47,925 bases of DNA, taken from positions 1 through 47,925 of the forward strand of contig CALWVE010000010.1 of assembly GCA_944384905.1 (NCBI GenBank), in the 5' to 3' direction. The translations under genes were made by a program, and so were the position numbers. Shown piece by piece: positions 24,916-32,224 of this stretch. The first letter of the stretch is position 1. Every line of letters starts with the position of its first letter. The notes under the pieces are model-generated. The model did not search any database. It worked only from the letters and a program-made list of their open reading frames with translations, and was not told the DNA's origin. The DNA comes from an uncultured Clostridia bacterium. GTDB taxonomy: Bacteria > Bacillota > Clostridia > Oscillospirales > Acutalibacteraceae.

Positions 24916-25069
24916 AAAAGGGAAACCCCCGACGAGGGTTTCCCCTCAAAACAGTCCACCGGACTGTTTTTTCACCCTTTCCTGCGTTTATTGCGCAAAA
25001 AGGTTTCGCGTCCTGTGGGACGCGCCGGGGGCATTGCCCCTCGACCCCACCACCTTTTGAAAAAGGTGG
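24916..25069. repeat. Cluster of five palindromes, repeat-element-like
   Basis: This gene-free stretch packs five hairpins: GGGAAACCC/GGGTTTCCC (24920-24944), ACAGTCC/GGACTGT with flanking A and T runs (24948-24972, a bidirectional terminator), CGCGTCC/GGACGCG (25007-25024), GGGGGC/GCCCC (25027-25040) and CCACCTTTT/AAAAGGTGG (25050-25069). The first 26 nt (24916-24941) recur at 125-150. Similar strings occur between genes in related genomes as far as I recall; that needs a search. Nothing coding is seen in 24871-25138. Confidence 0.75.
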
Positions 25070-25138
25070 ACGAAAACTTTTTTACGTTTGTATGTCAAAG
25101 AGACCGCAGGAGTAATTTTCGTACTGCCTCAAGATAAT

Positions 25139-26005
25139 TTAACTGCCGGTTCCTCGCAAAACCGGTTTATGCAGATACTCCACCGTTGATTCCATGCCGG
25201 TTACAGCCGGATAGGCATAGGTTTTTCGGTATTCCTTGGGGGTCATGCCCGTTTGTTCCTTAAAAACGCGGTTGAAAGTCTGCTGATTTTCAAACCCGCA
25301 ATCCAGGCCGATACCCAGAATATCCTGGTTGGTATTCTGGAGCAGTTCGCGCGCCGCTGTAATCCGCATCGAATTGATGTACCGGTAAAAACCGACTTTG
25401 ATCGTATCGGAGAAAATACGGGAAAGATGATAACGGCTTACGCCAAATTTTTTGGAAAGAATTTCAAGCGAAAGCGGCTCGCGGAAATGGCCGGTCACAT
25501 ATTCGATGATGCGCGCCGTCAGATCCTGCGGCAGCTCGTTGGGCTTGCTTACCAGTTCCATATAAGGCAGGGTGCGCGCCAGAATCAGCTGCATAAACAG
25601 CGTGGTCACGGCATCGGGCGATTCCTGTCCTTTGGTTTCGCGGATGGAATCGAACGCATACGGTACATCCTTATGTAAATTTTCGGCCGTTACAATCGGA
25701 TGAACGGGCTGGCTTGTCAAGAGCACATTCTCAAAACGCCCGGCCACTGGCGTTTCACAGCTGAGGATCTGCCCTGCGGTTTCGCTTCTGGGAGAAATCA
25801 TACGGCAGGCATGAATCTGGTTAGGAAAAACCAGCGCAAAGTCCCCCGCATGAACCGGATAACGGCGATTACCGAGCGTAAGCTCGATTTCACCGCGCAG
25901 CAAATAAAGCATTTCGATATTCATATGCAAATGCAGCGGAAAGCCGAGATCCCGTTTAAACACATAATGAGGGAGCGTCGTTTTATATTCATAAAAAGGA
26001 TTCAT
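25139..26005 (-). CDS. AraC-family transcriptional regulator
   Basis: A 288-residue regulator. Residues 15-90 form a cupin sensing domain (HLHMNIEMLYLLRGEIELTL...GDFALVFPNQIH), and residues about 165-265 the double helix-turn-helix (LSLEILSKKFGVSRYHLSRIF; GLDCGFENQQTFNRVFKEQTG with TPKEYR). Such proteins usually control sugar-use genes, but no transporter or glycosidase is adjacent, so the target is unknown. It is a single gene with its own promoter. Confidence 0.92.
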   Translation of the reverse strand: MNPFYEYKTTLPHYVFKRDLGFPLHLHMNIEMLYLLRGEIELTLGNRRYPVHAGDFALVFPNQIHACRMISPRSETAGQILSCETPVAGRFENVLLTSQPVHPIVTAENLHKDVPYAFDSIRETKGQESPDAVTTLFMQLILARTLPYMELVSKPNELPQDLTARIIEYVTGHFREPLSLEILSKKFGVSRYHLSRIFSDTIKVGFYRYINSMRITAARELLQNTNQDILGIGLDCGFENQQTFNRVFKEQTGMTPKEYRKTYAYPAVTGMESTVEYLHKPVLRGTGS

Positions 26006-26056
26006 TCAAACACCCCCTGCAACAAATGTGTGTGATTCTTTACCTGTATGTTTAGT

Positions 26057-26086
26057 ATTATACGGCAGACTGTGTTAGAATGTCAA
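26057..26086 (-). promoter_or_regulatory. Promoter of the AraC gene
   Basis: TTGACA (26081-26086) and TATAAT (26057-26062), minus strand, 18-nt spacer. The AT-rich DNA from 26087 to 26277 shows no gene or clear structure. Confidence 0.78.
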
Positions 26087-26277
26087 CAGAAATCAAGTGT
26101 TTGTCTAGCTTTGATTTGTTATATTTATCCTTTTCGACGCGTTACGCTTCTTTTACTCTACATTTACATAGTTTTTACATATTTCTTAGTACATTTTGTA
26201 TTGCAAAAAATATTTGCTTTTTTTAATCGCATTTCCCTTCCAGATGGATTTTGATTTTGGGGTTTGTTGTATTGAAG

Positions 26278-26312
26278 AAAAGGACCGCAGCCGTTTCGGG
26301 CTGGGTCCTTTT
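26278..26312 (-). terminator. Terminator of the TlpA-CcdA operon
   Basis: AAAGGACC / GGTCCTTT arms with an inner CAGCC / GGCTG stem and a T run, about 20 nt after the stop at 26332. Confidence 0.85.
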
Positions 26313-26331
26313 CCTCGTTTTATGAAAGATT

Positions 26332-26913
26332 TTATTCTGCCGGATGAATCATGCCGATTCCTTTTTCCAGCGTTTCGCGATTGAGCGCGCCGCGTCCTTG
26401 CGCTACCAAATAGCCCTGTTCATCGATAAAATACGTTGTGGGCAGCGTCCACGCACTGTAGGTGATCGCGGCGTTCATCTGCGTATCATACAAAACCGGG
26501 AAGGTAAATCCCTGTTCCTGAATAAAGCTTTGTGCGCTTTCTCTGGTTTCGCGGGAACCCTCTGTCATGTTCACCATCACAAAATGGATCTCATCACCAT
26601 ATTCTTCATAGGCCTCCTGAAAATCGGGCATCTCGCTTTTGCACGGCCCGCACCAGCTGGCCCAGAAATTGAGCACAATCGGCTTACCAAAATAAGAGGA
26701 AAGCGAAACTTCATTGCCCTGGTCATCCACCACGGTAAAATCGGGCGCTTGGGTCTGCGGCTGTGAAGACTCAGTCTGCGATCCGTTTTCAGACTCTGCG
26801 GAAAGAGCCGAGAGCTGCACCTGACTCTTAAGATGATTATACAATACAAACGCACCGGCAAACAGCGCGACTGCGGCTACAACCGCCGCGACAAGAAGCA
26901 GTTTCTTTTTCAT
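26332..26913 (-). CDS. TlpA/ResA-type membrane-anchored thiol-disulfide oxidoreductase
   Basis: A 193-residue thioredoxin-fold protein facing the outside of the cell. A basic start and one membrane helix (about 4-24) are followed by a Ser/Gln linker and the AhpC/TSA-Redoxin domain with the active site W-C88-G-P-C91 (WASWCGPCKSEMP) and the cis-proline loop TLPTTYFID. It probably receives electrons from the CcdA homologue encoded 17 nt upstream and reduces extracytoplasmic disulfides. The substrate is not indicated; no cytochrome c genes are present. Confidence 0.92.
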   Translation of the reverse strand: MKKKLLLVAAVVAAVALFAGAFVLYNHLKSQVQLSALSAESENGSQTESSQPQTQAPDFTVVDDQGNEVSLSSYFGKPIVLNFWASWCGPCKSEMPDFQEAYEEYGDEIHFVMVNMTEGSRETRESAQSFIQEQGFTFPVLYDTQMNAAITYSAWTLPTTYFIDEQGYLVAQGRGALNRETLEKGIGMIHPAE

Positions 26914-26930
26914 GGTTTATCCTCCTCAGC

Positions 26931-27593
26931 TTAACTTAAAATAGCCAGCATACGGCCAAACAGTCCGGTTGCCATCAGTATACCGATCAAAACCAGCAGC
27001 CCGCCGCTGATACGGTTGATCATCGTATAATGGCGCTTGATCCAGTTAAACGTCGTCTTCAGCTTATCAATGAGCAGCGCGCTGAGCACAAACGGGATAC
27101 CCAAGCCCAGCGAATAGCACAGCAGCATCAGCATACCGACCAGCACATGTCCCTGCTGGGAAGCCAGTATCAGCGCCGAACCGAGAAACGCGCCTACGCA
27201 CGGCGTCCAGCCCACCGAAAACACCACGCCGAACAGCAGCGCCGAAAGAAAGCCCATATCATGGGTTTTCACGTTCCCGCGGCTGCCGCGGAAGAAAGGA
27301 AGCTGGAACACGCCGAGGAAATTCAAGCCGAAGAAAATAACGATAATACCCGAAACCACGTTCACCGCCGTTTGATGGGACTTTAAAAAACTGCCCAGCG
27401 TACCGGCCAAAGCGCCCATCGAAACAAATACCAGCGAAAATCCAAGTACAAATCCCAGGGCATTGACCAGCGTTTTACGGGCGCTGTTTGCTTTTCCGCC
27501 GGCAAAATACGATACATACACCGGCAGCATCGGCAGCAGACACGGGGAAATAAACGTGATAATCCCCTCCAAAAACGACACCAGATACTGCAT
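26931..27593 (-). CDS. ccdA: CcdA/DsbD-beta-like thiol-electron carrier
   Basis: A 220-residue protein with about six membrane helices that moves reducing power from cytosolic thioredoxin to external thioredoxin-like proteins. The two reactive cysteines are in FISPCLLPMLP (helix 1) and VGWTPCVGAFLG (helix 4). The ATG at 27593 has AAGGAG 7 nt upstream; a TTG two codons earlier overlaps the stop of the preceding gene but is too close to that site. It lies between the DUF6132-like and TlpA genes. Confidence 0.92.
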   Translation of the reverse strand: MQYLVSFLEGIITFISPCLLPMLPVYVSYFAGGKANSARKTLVNALGFVLGFSLVFVSMGALAGTLGSFLKSHQTAVNVVSGIIVIFFGLNFLGVFQLPFFRGSRGNVKTHDMGFLSALLFGVVFSVGWTPCVGAFLGSALILASQQGHVLVGMLMLLCYSLGLGIPFVLSALLIDKLKTTFNWIKRHYTMINRISGGLLVLIGILMATGLFGRMLAILS

Positions 27594-27595
27594 GC

Positions 27596-27829
27596 TCAAT
27601 CTCCTTTCCGTTCAGATGGAATACAGGCGACCAAAAAGCCCGACGCCATACCATACAGGGTCATCCACATCGGATTGGATGTGATCGTGCATCCGTTTGT
27701 ACAACCGAAAAACAGATAGAATAGATAACCGGCTACGCCGCCGATTGCCGCGCCAACAAACACGCGGAGCAAACGACGCGCCCAAACGGAACGATTGATT
27801 TTTTGAAATACATGCAAACAGGCTTTCAT
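27596..27829 (-). CDS. Small membrane protein, DUF6132-like
   Basis: A 77-residue protein with two membrane helices around a GCTNGCTITSNP loop. This cysteine-containing loop and the GxxxG second helix resemble the DUF6132 family, often found beside rhodanese, thioredoxin and CcdA genes. Function is unknown; a role in sulfur or thiol transport is inference. The ATG at 27829 follows GAGGTGG. It is the first gene of the operon with ccdA and tlpA. Confidence 0.75.
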   Translation of the reverse strand: MKACLHVFQKINRSVWARRLLRVFVGAAIGGVAGYLFYLFFGCTNGCTITSNPMWMTLYGMASGFLVACIPSERKGD

Positions 27830-27897
27830 GGTTCCACCTCTTTTATCCTGATTTTTATTTAGTATACCCGAACCGAAAAAGCGGTTCTGTAACCAAA

Positions 27898-27993
27898 TCA
27901 CATTTCTCTTTTAAAGTGTGACTTTTTTAGTATACAGAATTTTGACCGGCTGTCAATCCCGCATTTGACAGGCGCAAAATTATCTCGTATACT
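27898..27993. promoter_or_regulatory. Back-to-back promoters of the Crp-type gene and the ccdA operon
   Basis: Plus strand: TTGACA (27965-27970), 17 nt, TATACT (27988-27993). Minus strand: TTGACA (27951-27956), 16 nt, TATACT (27929-27934). The -35 boxes are 8 nt apart. TCACA (27898-27902) and TGTGA (27917-27921) form an inverted repeat at the start of the minus transcript. A second, weaker minus -10 (27861-27866) overlaps the palindrome GAACCG/CGGTTC (27870-27887). The regulator may control both directions. Confidence 0.75.
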
Positions 27994-28025
27994 GAACACA
28001 GTGAATCGAAGGAAGGTGTGTCCCG

Positions 28026-28688
28026 ATCGAACTTTCATCCTTTTTCCCTGTCTGGAACGAATTATCTGCCGAAGACCGCAGTCTGCTGACACAAAACGCG
28101 ACGCGCCGAACCGTCACCCGCGGCACACTGCTGCACAACGGTTCTGCCGACTGCATGGGGCTGCTTGCGGTCATCTCAGGACGGCTGCGCGCGTATATTC
28201 TTTCGGAGGAAGGCCGCGAACTCACGCTGTACCGCCTGTTTGAACGGGATATCTGTTTATTTTCGGCCTCCTGCATGATGCAGAGCATTCAGTTTGACAT
28301 CACCATTGAAGCCGAAAAAGATACCGAGCTTTGGGTGATTCCCACCGAAATCTACAAAGATGTGATGAACCGCTCGGCAGCGCTGGCCAACTACACCAGC
28401 CAGCTGATGGCTACACGCTTTTCGGAAGTCATGTGGCTGATCGAACAGATTATGTGGAAGCGGCAGGACAAACGGCTGGCCGATTTTCTGCTCAACGAAA
28501 GCAAGCTGGAAAACACCACCGTGCTTAAAATCACTCACGACCGCATCGCCTCCCATCTGGGAACCATGCGCGAAGTCGTGACCCGGATGCTGCGCTATCT
28601 GCAATCGGAAGGCATGGTTCGTGTCTCGCGCGGAACGGTAGAGCTTACCGATCTTGATAAGCTGCGCAAGCTGGCCGAAGAGGATTAA
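28026..28688 (+). CDS. Crp/Fnr-family regulator with apparent ATC start
   Basis: A regulator of about 220 residues: an N-terminal cyclic-nucleotide-type beta-barrel (VISGRLRAYILSEEGRELTLYRLFERDICLF) and a C-terminal Crp helix-turn-helix (ITHDRIASHLGTMREVVTRMLRYL). No Fnr-type N-terminal cysteine set is visible. Between the in-frame stop at 28002 and the ATG at 28155 there is no ATG, GTG or TTG, yet the coding sequence clearly extends upstream (ELSSFFPVWNELSAEDRSLL). An ATC at 28026 lies 9 nt after GGAAGG and is proposed as the start. It probably regulates the flanking thiol-redox genes. Confidence 0.82.
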   Translation: MELSSFFPVWNELSAEDRSLLTQNATRRTVTRGTLLHNGSADCMGLLAVISGRLRAYILSEEGRELTLYRLFERDICLFSASCMMQSIQFDITIEAEKDTELWVIPTEIYKDVMNRSAALANYTSQLMATRFSEVMWLIEQIMWKRQDKRLADFLLNESKLENTTVLKITHDRIASHLGTMREVVTRMLRYLQSEGMVRVSRGTVELTDLDKLRKLAEED

Positions 28689-28753
28689 ACAGGATCGTTG
28701 GATAAACAAGGACAACCGAACAAATCTTTTTTATTTAAAAGGAGGTAATTTTC

Positions 28754-28792
28754 ATGAATATTTACCGTATGTGGAGGGTTTACGTATCCTAA
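28754..28792 (+). CDS. Leader peptide MNIYRMWRVYVS
   Basis: A 12-codon ORF preceded by a strong AAAGGAGGT site, ending at TAA 28790-28792, 28 nt before the acetyltransferase ATG. Its codons 7-9 form one arm of a hairpin that overlaps the ribosome site of the next gene. Such short translated leaders control antibiotic-resistance genes by ribosome stalling; that role here is inferred. Confidence 0.75.
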   Translation: MNIYRMWRVYVS

Positions 28793-28813
28793 CCCTCCAA
28801 TAACTATTGGAGG
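28772..28813 (+). promoter_or_regulatory. Mutually exclusive hairpins: candidate translation attenuator
   Basis: TGGAGGGTT (28772-28780, inside the leader peptide) pairs with AACCCTCCA (28791-28799). The second segment also pairs perfectly as CCTCCAATA (28794-28802) with TATTGGAGG (28805-28813), which contains the acetyltransferase Shine-Dalgarno. Only one hairpin can form at a time. Confidence 0.8.
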
Positions 28814-28820
28814 ATAATAA

Positions 28821-29750
28821 ATGAAAAATCAAATTATAATTCGTGAAGCCATTACGGAACAGGATCTTGCTTTCTTTGGGGAGCAGATGCGTGTTTATCA
28901 CAAACGAGATATCTTTTCAAATCTAAATGATCATGACAAGGAATACTTTTTAGATAACGCACGCTATCAAGCCAATTCAGAAAATACTCGTATTAAAAAC
29001 CAAGGCAATTGCTATTGTCTTTTATTTTATTTAGATGATCAGAAAATGGGTTTTGCATTACCAGTTTTTTATCATCAAGATTGCAAAAGATGCTTTTTAA
29101 TGGAGTTTCACGTATTTTCTGAATTTTGTGAAAATGGTATGGATTCTCAGTGTGCCAGGGAGCTTATTGCTTGGATAAATGAAAAAGGGACGAAATATCT
29201 TGAAATCAACTGTGATACAACTCAACAGCAGCGTTTTTGGCAAAACTTTGGCTTCATACTGAATGGGGTAAACGAATTGGGCGTACCGCTGATGATTTTA
29301 CCCCCAAAAGAAGATATCCCCATTGTTATAGAAATCTTGACCGCCCCGGAAAATGGACAGTTTAAAAAACTGGAAAACAGATTTTTGAGAGAGATCGAAG
29401 AACAGCCGTTAACGGAAGAACAGCAGACACAGCTTGCACAAGCAATCTGGAATGGCAAGATCACCTTCTTTATAGCAAAGTGTGACCACCGGATGGTAGG
29501 AATGTGCAGTGTGGCAAGGTGCTTCTCCACCTTTGCTTGTAGCGATACCGGCGTATTCGAGGACTTCTACATCGAGCCGGCATTCCGCAAGAAAGGCATA
29601 GCCCGAAAACTGGTGCAAGCGGCACAGGACTGGTGCAGAGAAAACGGCATTGTAAGCTTGACCGTTTGCAGTGCCCCCTGTGACGAACAGATGTATCAAA
29701 ATCTCGGATTTACTATTTCGTTAGGTCATACTTACGCTCATCTCATCTAA
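28821..29750 (+). CDS. Two-domain GNAT acetyltransferase, probably acquired
   Basis: A 309-residue protein. The N-terminal half resembles a GNAT fold (REAITEQDLAFFGEQMRVYH at the start, FWQNFGFILNG near 135). The C-terminal half is a second GNAT domain with the acetyl-CoA motif RKKGIARKLVQAAQDWC and YQNLGF. The gene is AT-rich, markedly so in its first half, against GC-rich neighbours, and has a leader peptide with attenuator hairpins, so it looks horizontally acquired and inducible. Antibiotic or amine acetylation is possible; the substrate is unknown. No separate promoter is obvious, so it may be read from the Crp gene. Confidence 0.82.
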   Translation: MKNQIIIREAITEQDLAFFGEQMRVYHKRDIFSNLNDHDKEYFLDNARYQANSENTRIKNQGNCYCLLFYLDDQKMGFALPVFYHQDCKRCFLMEFHVFSEFCENGMDSQCARELIAWINEKGTKYLEINCDTTQQQRFWQNFGFILNGVNELGVPLMILPPKEDIPIVIEILTAPENGQFKKLENRFLREIEEQPLTEEQQTQLAQAIWNGKITFFIAKCDHRMVGMCSVARCFSTFACSDTGVFEDFYIEPAFRKKGIARKLVQAAQDWCRENGIVSLTVCSAPCDEQMYQNLGFTISLGHTYAHLI

Positions 29751-29752
29751 TA

Positions 29753-29794
29753 AAAAAACAATGCAGGAGTCTAAAAACTCCTGCATTGTTTTTT
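29753..29794. terminator. Strong bidirectional terminator
   Basis: An 18-bp perfect stem (29753-29770 with 29777-29794) with a 6-nt loop, starting with six A and ending with six T. It serves both the acetyltransferase gene and the thioredoxin gene facing it. Confidence 0.95.
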
Positions 29795-29801
29795 ATTGCA
29801 T

Positions 29802-30110
29802 TTACGGCAGCATGGAGAGAATCTGCTGCTTGGGACGCACGCCCATGCTCTGTGCAACCGCCTTGCCGTTGTTCATCACAACCAGCGTGGGGATGCTCAT
29901 CACCTGGAAAGCGGCGGCCAGTTCCTGTTCTTCATCTACATTCACCTTGCCTACCTTGATATCCGTGCGCTCTTCGGCGATTTCATCCACCACCGGGGAA
30001 AGCATACGGCACGGACCGCACCAGGCTGCCCAGAAATCGAGCAGGACGGGTTTATCGCTTTCAAGTACTTCTCTCTGGAAATTATCTTTCGTAATCGTAA
30101 TAACAGACAT
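29802..30110 (-). CDS. trxA: Thioredoxin
   Basis: A 102-residue cytosolic thioredoxin with the active site W-C31-G-P-C34 (FWAAWCGPCRML) and the cis-proline SIPTLVVMNNG. Length and motifs are canonical. The ATG at 30110 follows AAGGAGG. It is the last gene of the operon containing the persulfide-reductase-like flavoprotein, 42 nt downstream of it, and is a likely electron donor to the CcdA pathway across the locus. Confidence 0.95.
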   Translation of the reverse strand: MSVITITKDNFQREVLESDKPVLLDFWAAWCGPCRMLSPVVDEIAEERTDIKVGKVNVDEEQELAAAFQVMSIPTLVVMNNGKAVAQSMGVRPKQQILSMLP

Positions 30111-30152
30111 GTTTGTTCCTCCTTGTTGTTTATAAAAATGTGTTGATTTCAT

Positions 30153-31838
30153 TTAGATTCCGCAGGAAGTGCGGGTATCGGCGGCAAAGCGGTTTTTATA
30201 CACGCTTTCGTAAAAACGGTAGCCGCCGGAGAAATTGTAGCAGTCAAAGCCATGCTGACTCAGGATACGGCAGGCCAGGTAACTGCGCAGGCCGCTCTGG
30301 CACATAACATACACAGGCTTTTTAGGATCGAGCTCGCCCAGGCGTTCACGCAGGTTATCTACGGGGATATGCAGAAAACCTTCCGCGTGGCCGCGGGCAT
30401 ATTCCGCATCCGTTCGGGTATCGAGCAGGGTCACGCCGTCGTTTTTCTGCAGGTCGGCGACTTCTTCGAAATGGAACTGTTTCACCAGCCCGCTTTCGAT
30501 ATTTTCAATCATAAATCCGGCCATATTCACGGGATCTTTTGCCGAAGAATACGGCGGCGCATAAGCCAGATCCAGATCGGTAAGCTCGTCGGCTTTTAAG
30601 CCTGCCTGCATCGCCGTGGCCAGCACGTCGATACGCTTATCTACGCCCTCAAAGCCGATGATCTGTGCGCCCAGCAGACGCAGCGTTTCTTTTTCATAGA
30701 TCACTTTCATCGTCATCACGCGGCCGCCGGGATAATAGGTAGCATGCGTTGCCGGAGAAAGCACCACTTTTTCATAAGACAGGCCGGCTGCTTTTGCGGC
30801 GCGCTCGTTGATACCCGTAGAAGCCGCCGTCATATCGAATACTTTAAGAATAGACGAACCGAACGATGCGCGATAGCGGCTGTCGCGTCCGCAGATATTG
30901 TCGGCGGCAATGCGTCCCTGTTTGTTGGCGGGACCGGCCAGTGAAATGAGCACCTCTTCCCCGGTTACACCGTGGCGAACCTGAACCGCGTCGCCCACCG
31001 CGTAAATATCGGGATCAGACGTCTGCATCCGGTCATTCACGGCAATACTGCCGCGCACGCCCAGCGCCAGACCGGCTTCTTTCGCCAGCGAAGCATCGGG
31101 CGTCACACCGATTGCCAGCAGTACCATCCGGGACTCCAGCGGTTCCCCGTCATCAAGATGCGTTTTCACGCCGCTTTCGGTCTGTTCAAAACCCGTTACG
31201 GCGCGGCCCAACATCAGATGAACACCGGCAGCCTTGAAGCGTGCATGGATAAACGAAGCCATATCGGCGTCGAACGGACTGAGCACCTGGTCCATCTTTT
31301 CTACCAGCGTAACATCCACGCCCAGCCCGGCGAGGTTTTCGGCCATTTCCAGACCGATAAAACCGCCGCCGATCACAACGGCCGATTCCGGCTGATTTTC
31401 TTCCACAAAACGGCGGATACGCAGGGTATCTTCCACATTGCGCAGCGTATAGATGTGGTCGCCATCAATTTCCGGCAGACTCGGCACAACCGGGCGCGCG
31501 CCCGGCGAAAGTACCAGCTTATCATAGCTTTCCTCGAACACGTCGCCGGTATCCAAAGCGCGAACCGTCACGGTTTTCCGTTCGGGATGAATCGCCGTCA
31601 CCTCGTGCCGGATACGGACATCTACACGAAAACGCGTTCCAAAGCTCTGGGGTGTTTGCAGCGTGAGCGCCGATTCATCTTGAATTACGCCGCCGACATA
31701 ATACGGCAGGCCACAGTTTGCGTAAGAAATGTACCCGGATTTTTCGAAAAGCACGATCTGCGCTTTTTCATCCAACCGGCGAAGCCGTGCAGCAGCCGAA
31801 GCGCCGCCGGCCACACCGCCTACAATGACGATTTTCAT
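30153..31838 (-). CDS. CoA-disulfide/persulfide reductase fused to a rhodanese domain
   Basis: A 561-residue flavoprotein. The FAD motif GGVAGGASAA is at 7-16, the single redox cysteine is C42 in YANCGLPYYVGG, the NAD(P)H motif VVIGGGFIGLEMAENL lies near 155, and a rhodanese domain covers about 460-550 with the active cysteine in MCQSGLRS. This matches the CoADR-RHD/Npsr type, which reduces CoA disulfide or CoA persulfide and polysulfide. It overlaps the upstream rhodanese by ATGA and is followed by thioredoxin, so sulfane-sulfur handling is a sound inference. Confidence 0.92.
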   Translation of the reverse strand: MKIVIVGGVAGGASAAARLRRLDEKAQIVLFEKSGYISYANCGLPYYVGGVIQDESALTLQTPQSFGTRFRVDVRIRHEVTAIHPERKTVTVRALDTGDVFEESYDKLVLSPGARPVVPSLPEIDGDHIYTLRNVEDTLRIRRFVEENQPESAVVIGGGFIGLEMAENLAGLGVDVTLVEKMDQVLSPFDADMASFIHARFKAAGVHLMLGRAVTGFEQTESGVKTHLDDGEPLESRMVLLAIGVTPDASLAKEAGLALGVRGSIAVNDRMQTSDPDIYAVGDAVQVRHGVTGEEVLISLAGPANKQGRIAADNICGRDSRYRASFGSSILKVFDMTAASTGINERAAKAAGLSYEKVVLSPATHATYYPGGRVMTMKVIYEKETLRLLGAQIIGFEGVDKRIDVLATAMQAGLKADELTDLDLAYAPPYSSAKDPVNMAGFMIENIESGLVKQFHFEEVADLQKNDGVTLLDTRTDAEYARGHAEGFLHIPVDNLRERLGELDPKKPVYVMCQSGLRSYLACRILSQHGFDCYNFSGGYRFYESVYKNRFAADTRTSCGI

Positions 31839-32173
31839 CTTGCTTCCCCTCCTGTCACAACGCGGCCTTTCCAGGAAAGAATGCCGCCCATATCCGTTAC
31901 CTTTTCATATCCGCTGCGCCGAAGCACACCGGCCGCCGAAGCGCTTCTCGCGCCGCTCCGGCAATAGACATACAGCGGGGTCGTTTTATCGGCAACCGTT
32001 CGAACGCCTTCCAATCGATCCAGCGGAACATTCACGCTGCCCGGGATATGTCCGGCGCGGTATTCCTCGGGCGTGCGTACATCCACGACCACGCTTCCGT
32101 CAATTCCCGCCGCTTCTTCAACAAGTGCTTCTATATTTTTAGAGTTTAGATTGAACCAATCAAACAGTCCCAT
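31835..32173 (-). CDS. Single-domain rhodanese
   Basis: A 112-residue sulfurtransferase-like protein with VDVRTPEEYRAGHIPGSVNV and the active-site loop YCRSGARSASAA (catalytic cysteine near 71). Such proteins carry sulfane sulfur as a cysteine persulfide. The ATG at 32173 is 6 nt after GGAGGG; an in-frame TTG two codons earlier overlaps the site and is less likely. Its stop overlaps the reductase start by ATGA, suggesting coupled synthesis. Confidence 0.92.
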   Translation of the reverse strand: MGLFDWFNLNSKNIEALVEEAAGIDGSVVVDVRTPEEYRAGHIPGSVNVPLDRLEGVRTVADKTTPLYVYCRSGARSASAAGVLRRSGYEKVTDMGGILSWKGRVVTGGEAR

Positions 32174-32224
32174 TTTCAACCCTCCTGTTTTTTCTTTTCT
32201 GTTATCAGTTTACCGCGTTTCGTC

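Noticed and set aside
24871..25138. A small gene in the palindrome region after the AraC gene.
   Set aside because: The open frame there has no ribosome site and consists of the palindromic repeats.
27898..27921. TCACA-14-TGTGA read as a standard Crp box.
   Set aside because: A Crp site is TGTGA-6-TCACA; here the half-sites face the other way with wider spacing. It is kept only as an unnamed inverted repeat.
28155..28688. Crp-type gene starting at the ATG at 28155.
   Set aside because: That start has no ribosome site and would remove the beginning of the sensor domain, which is encoded in the same frame upstream.
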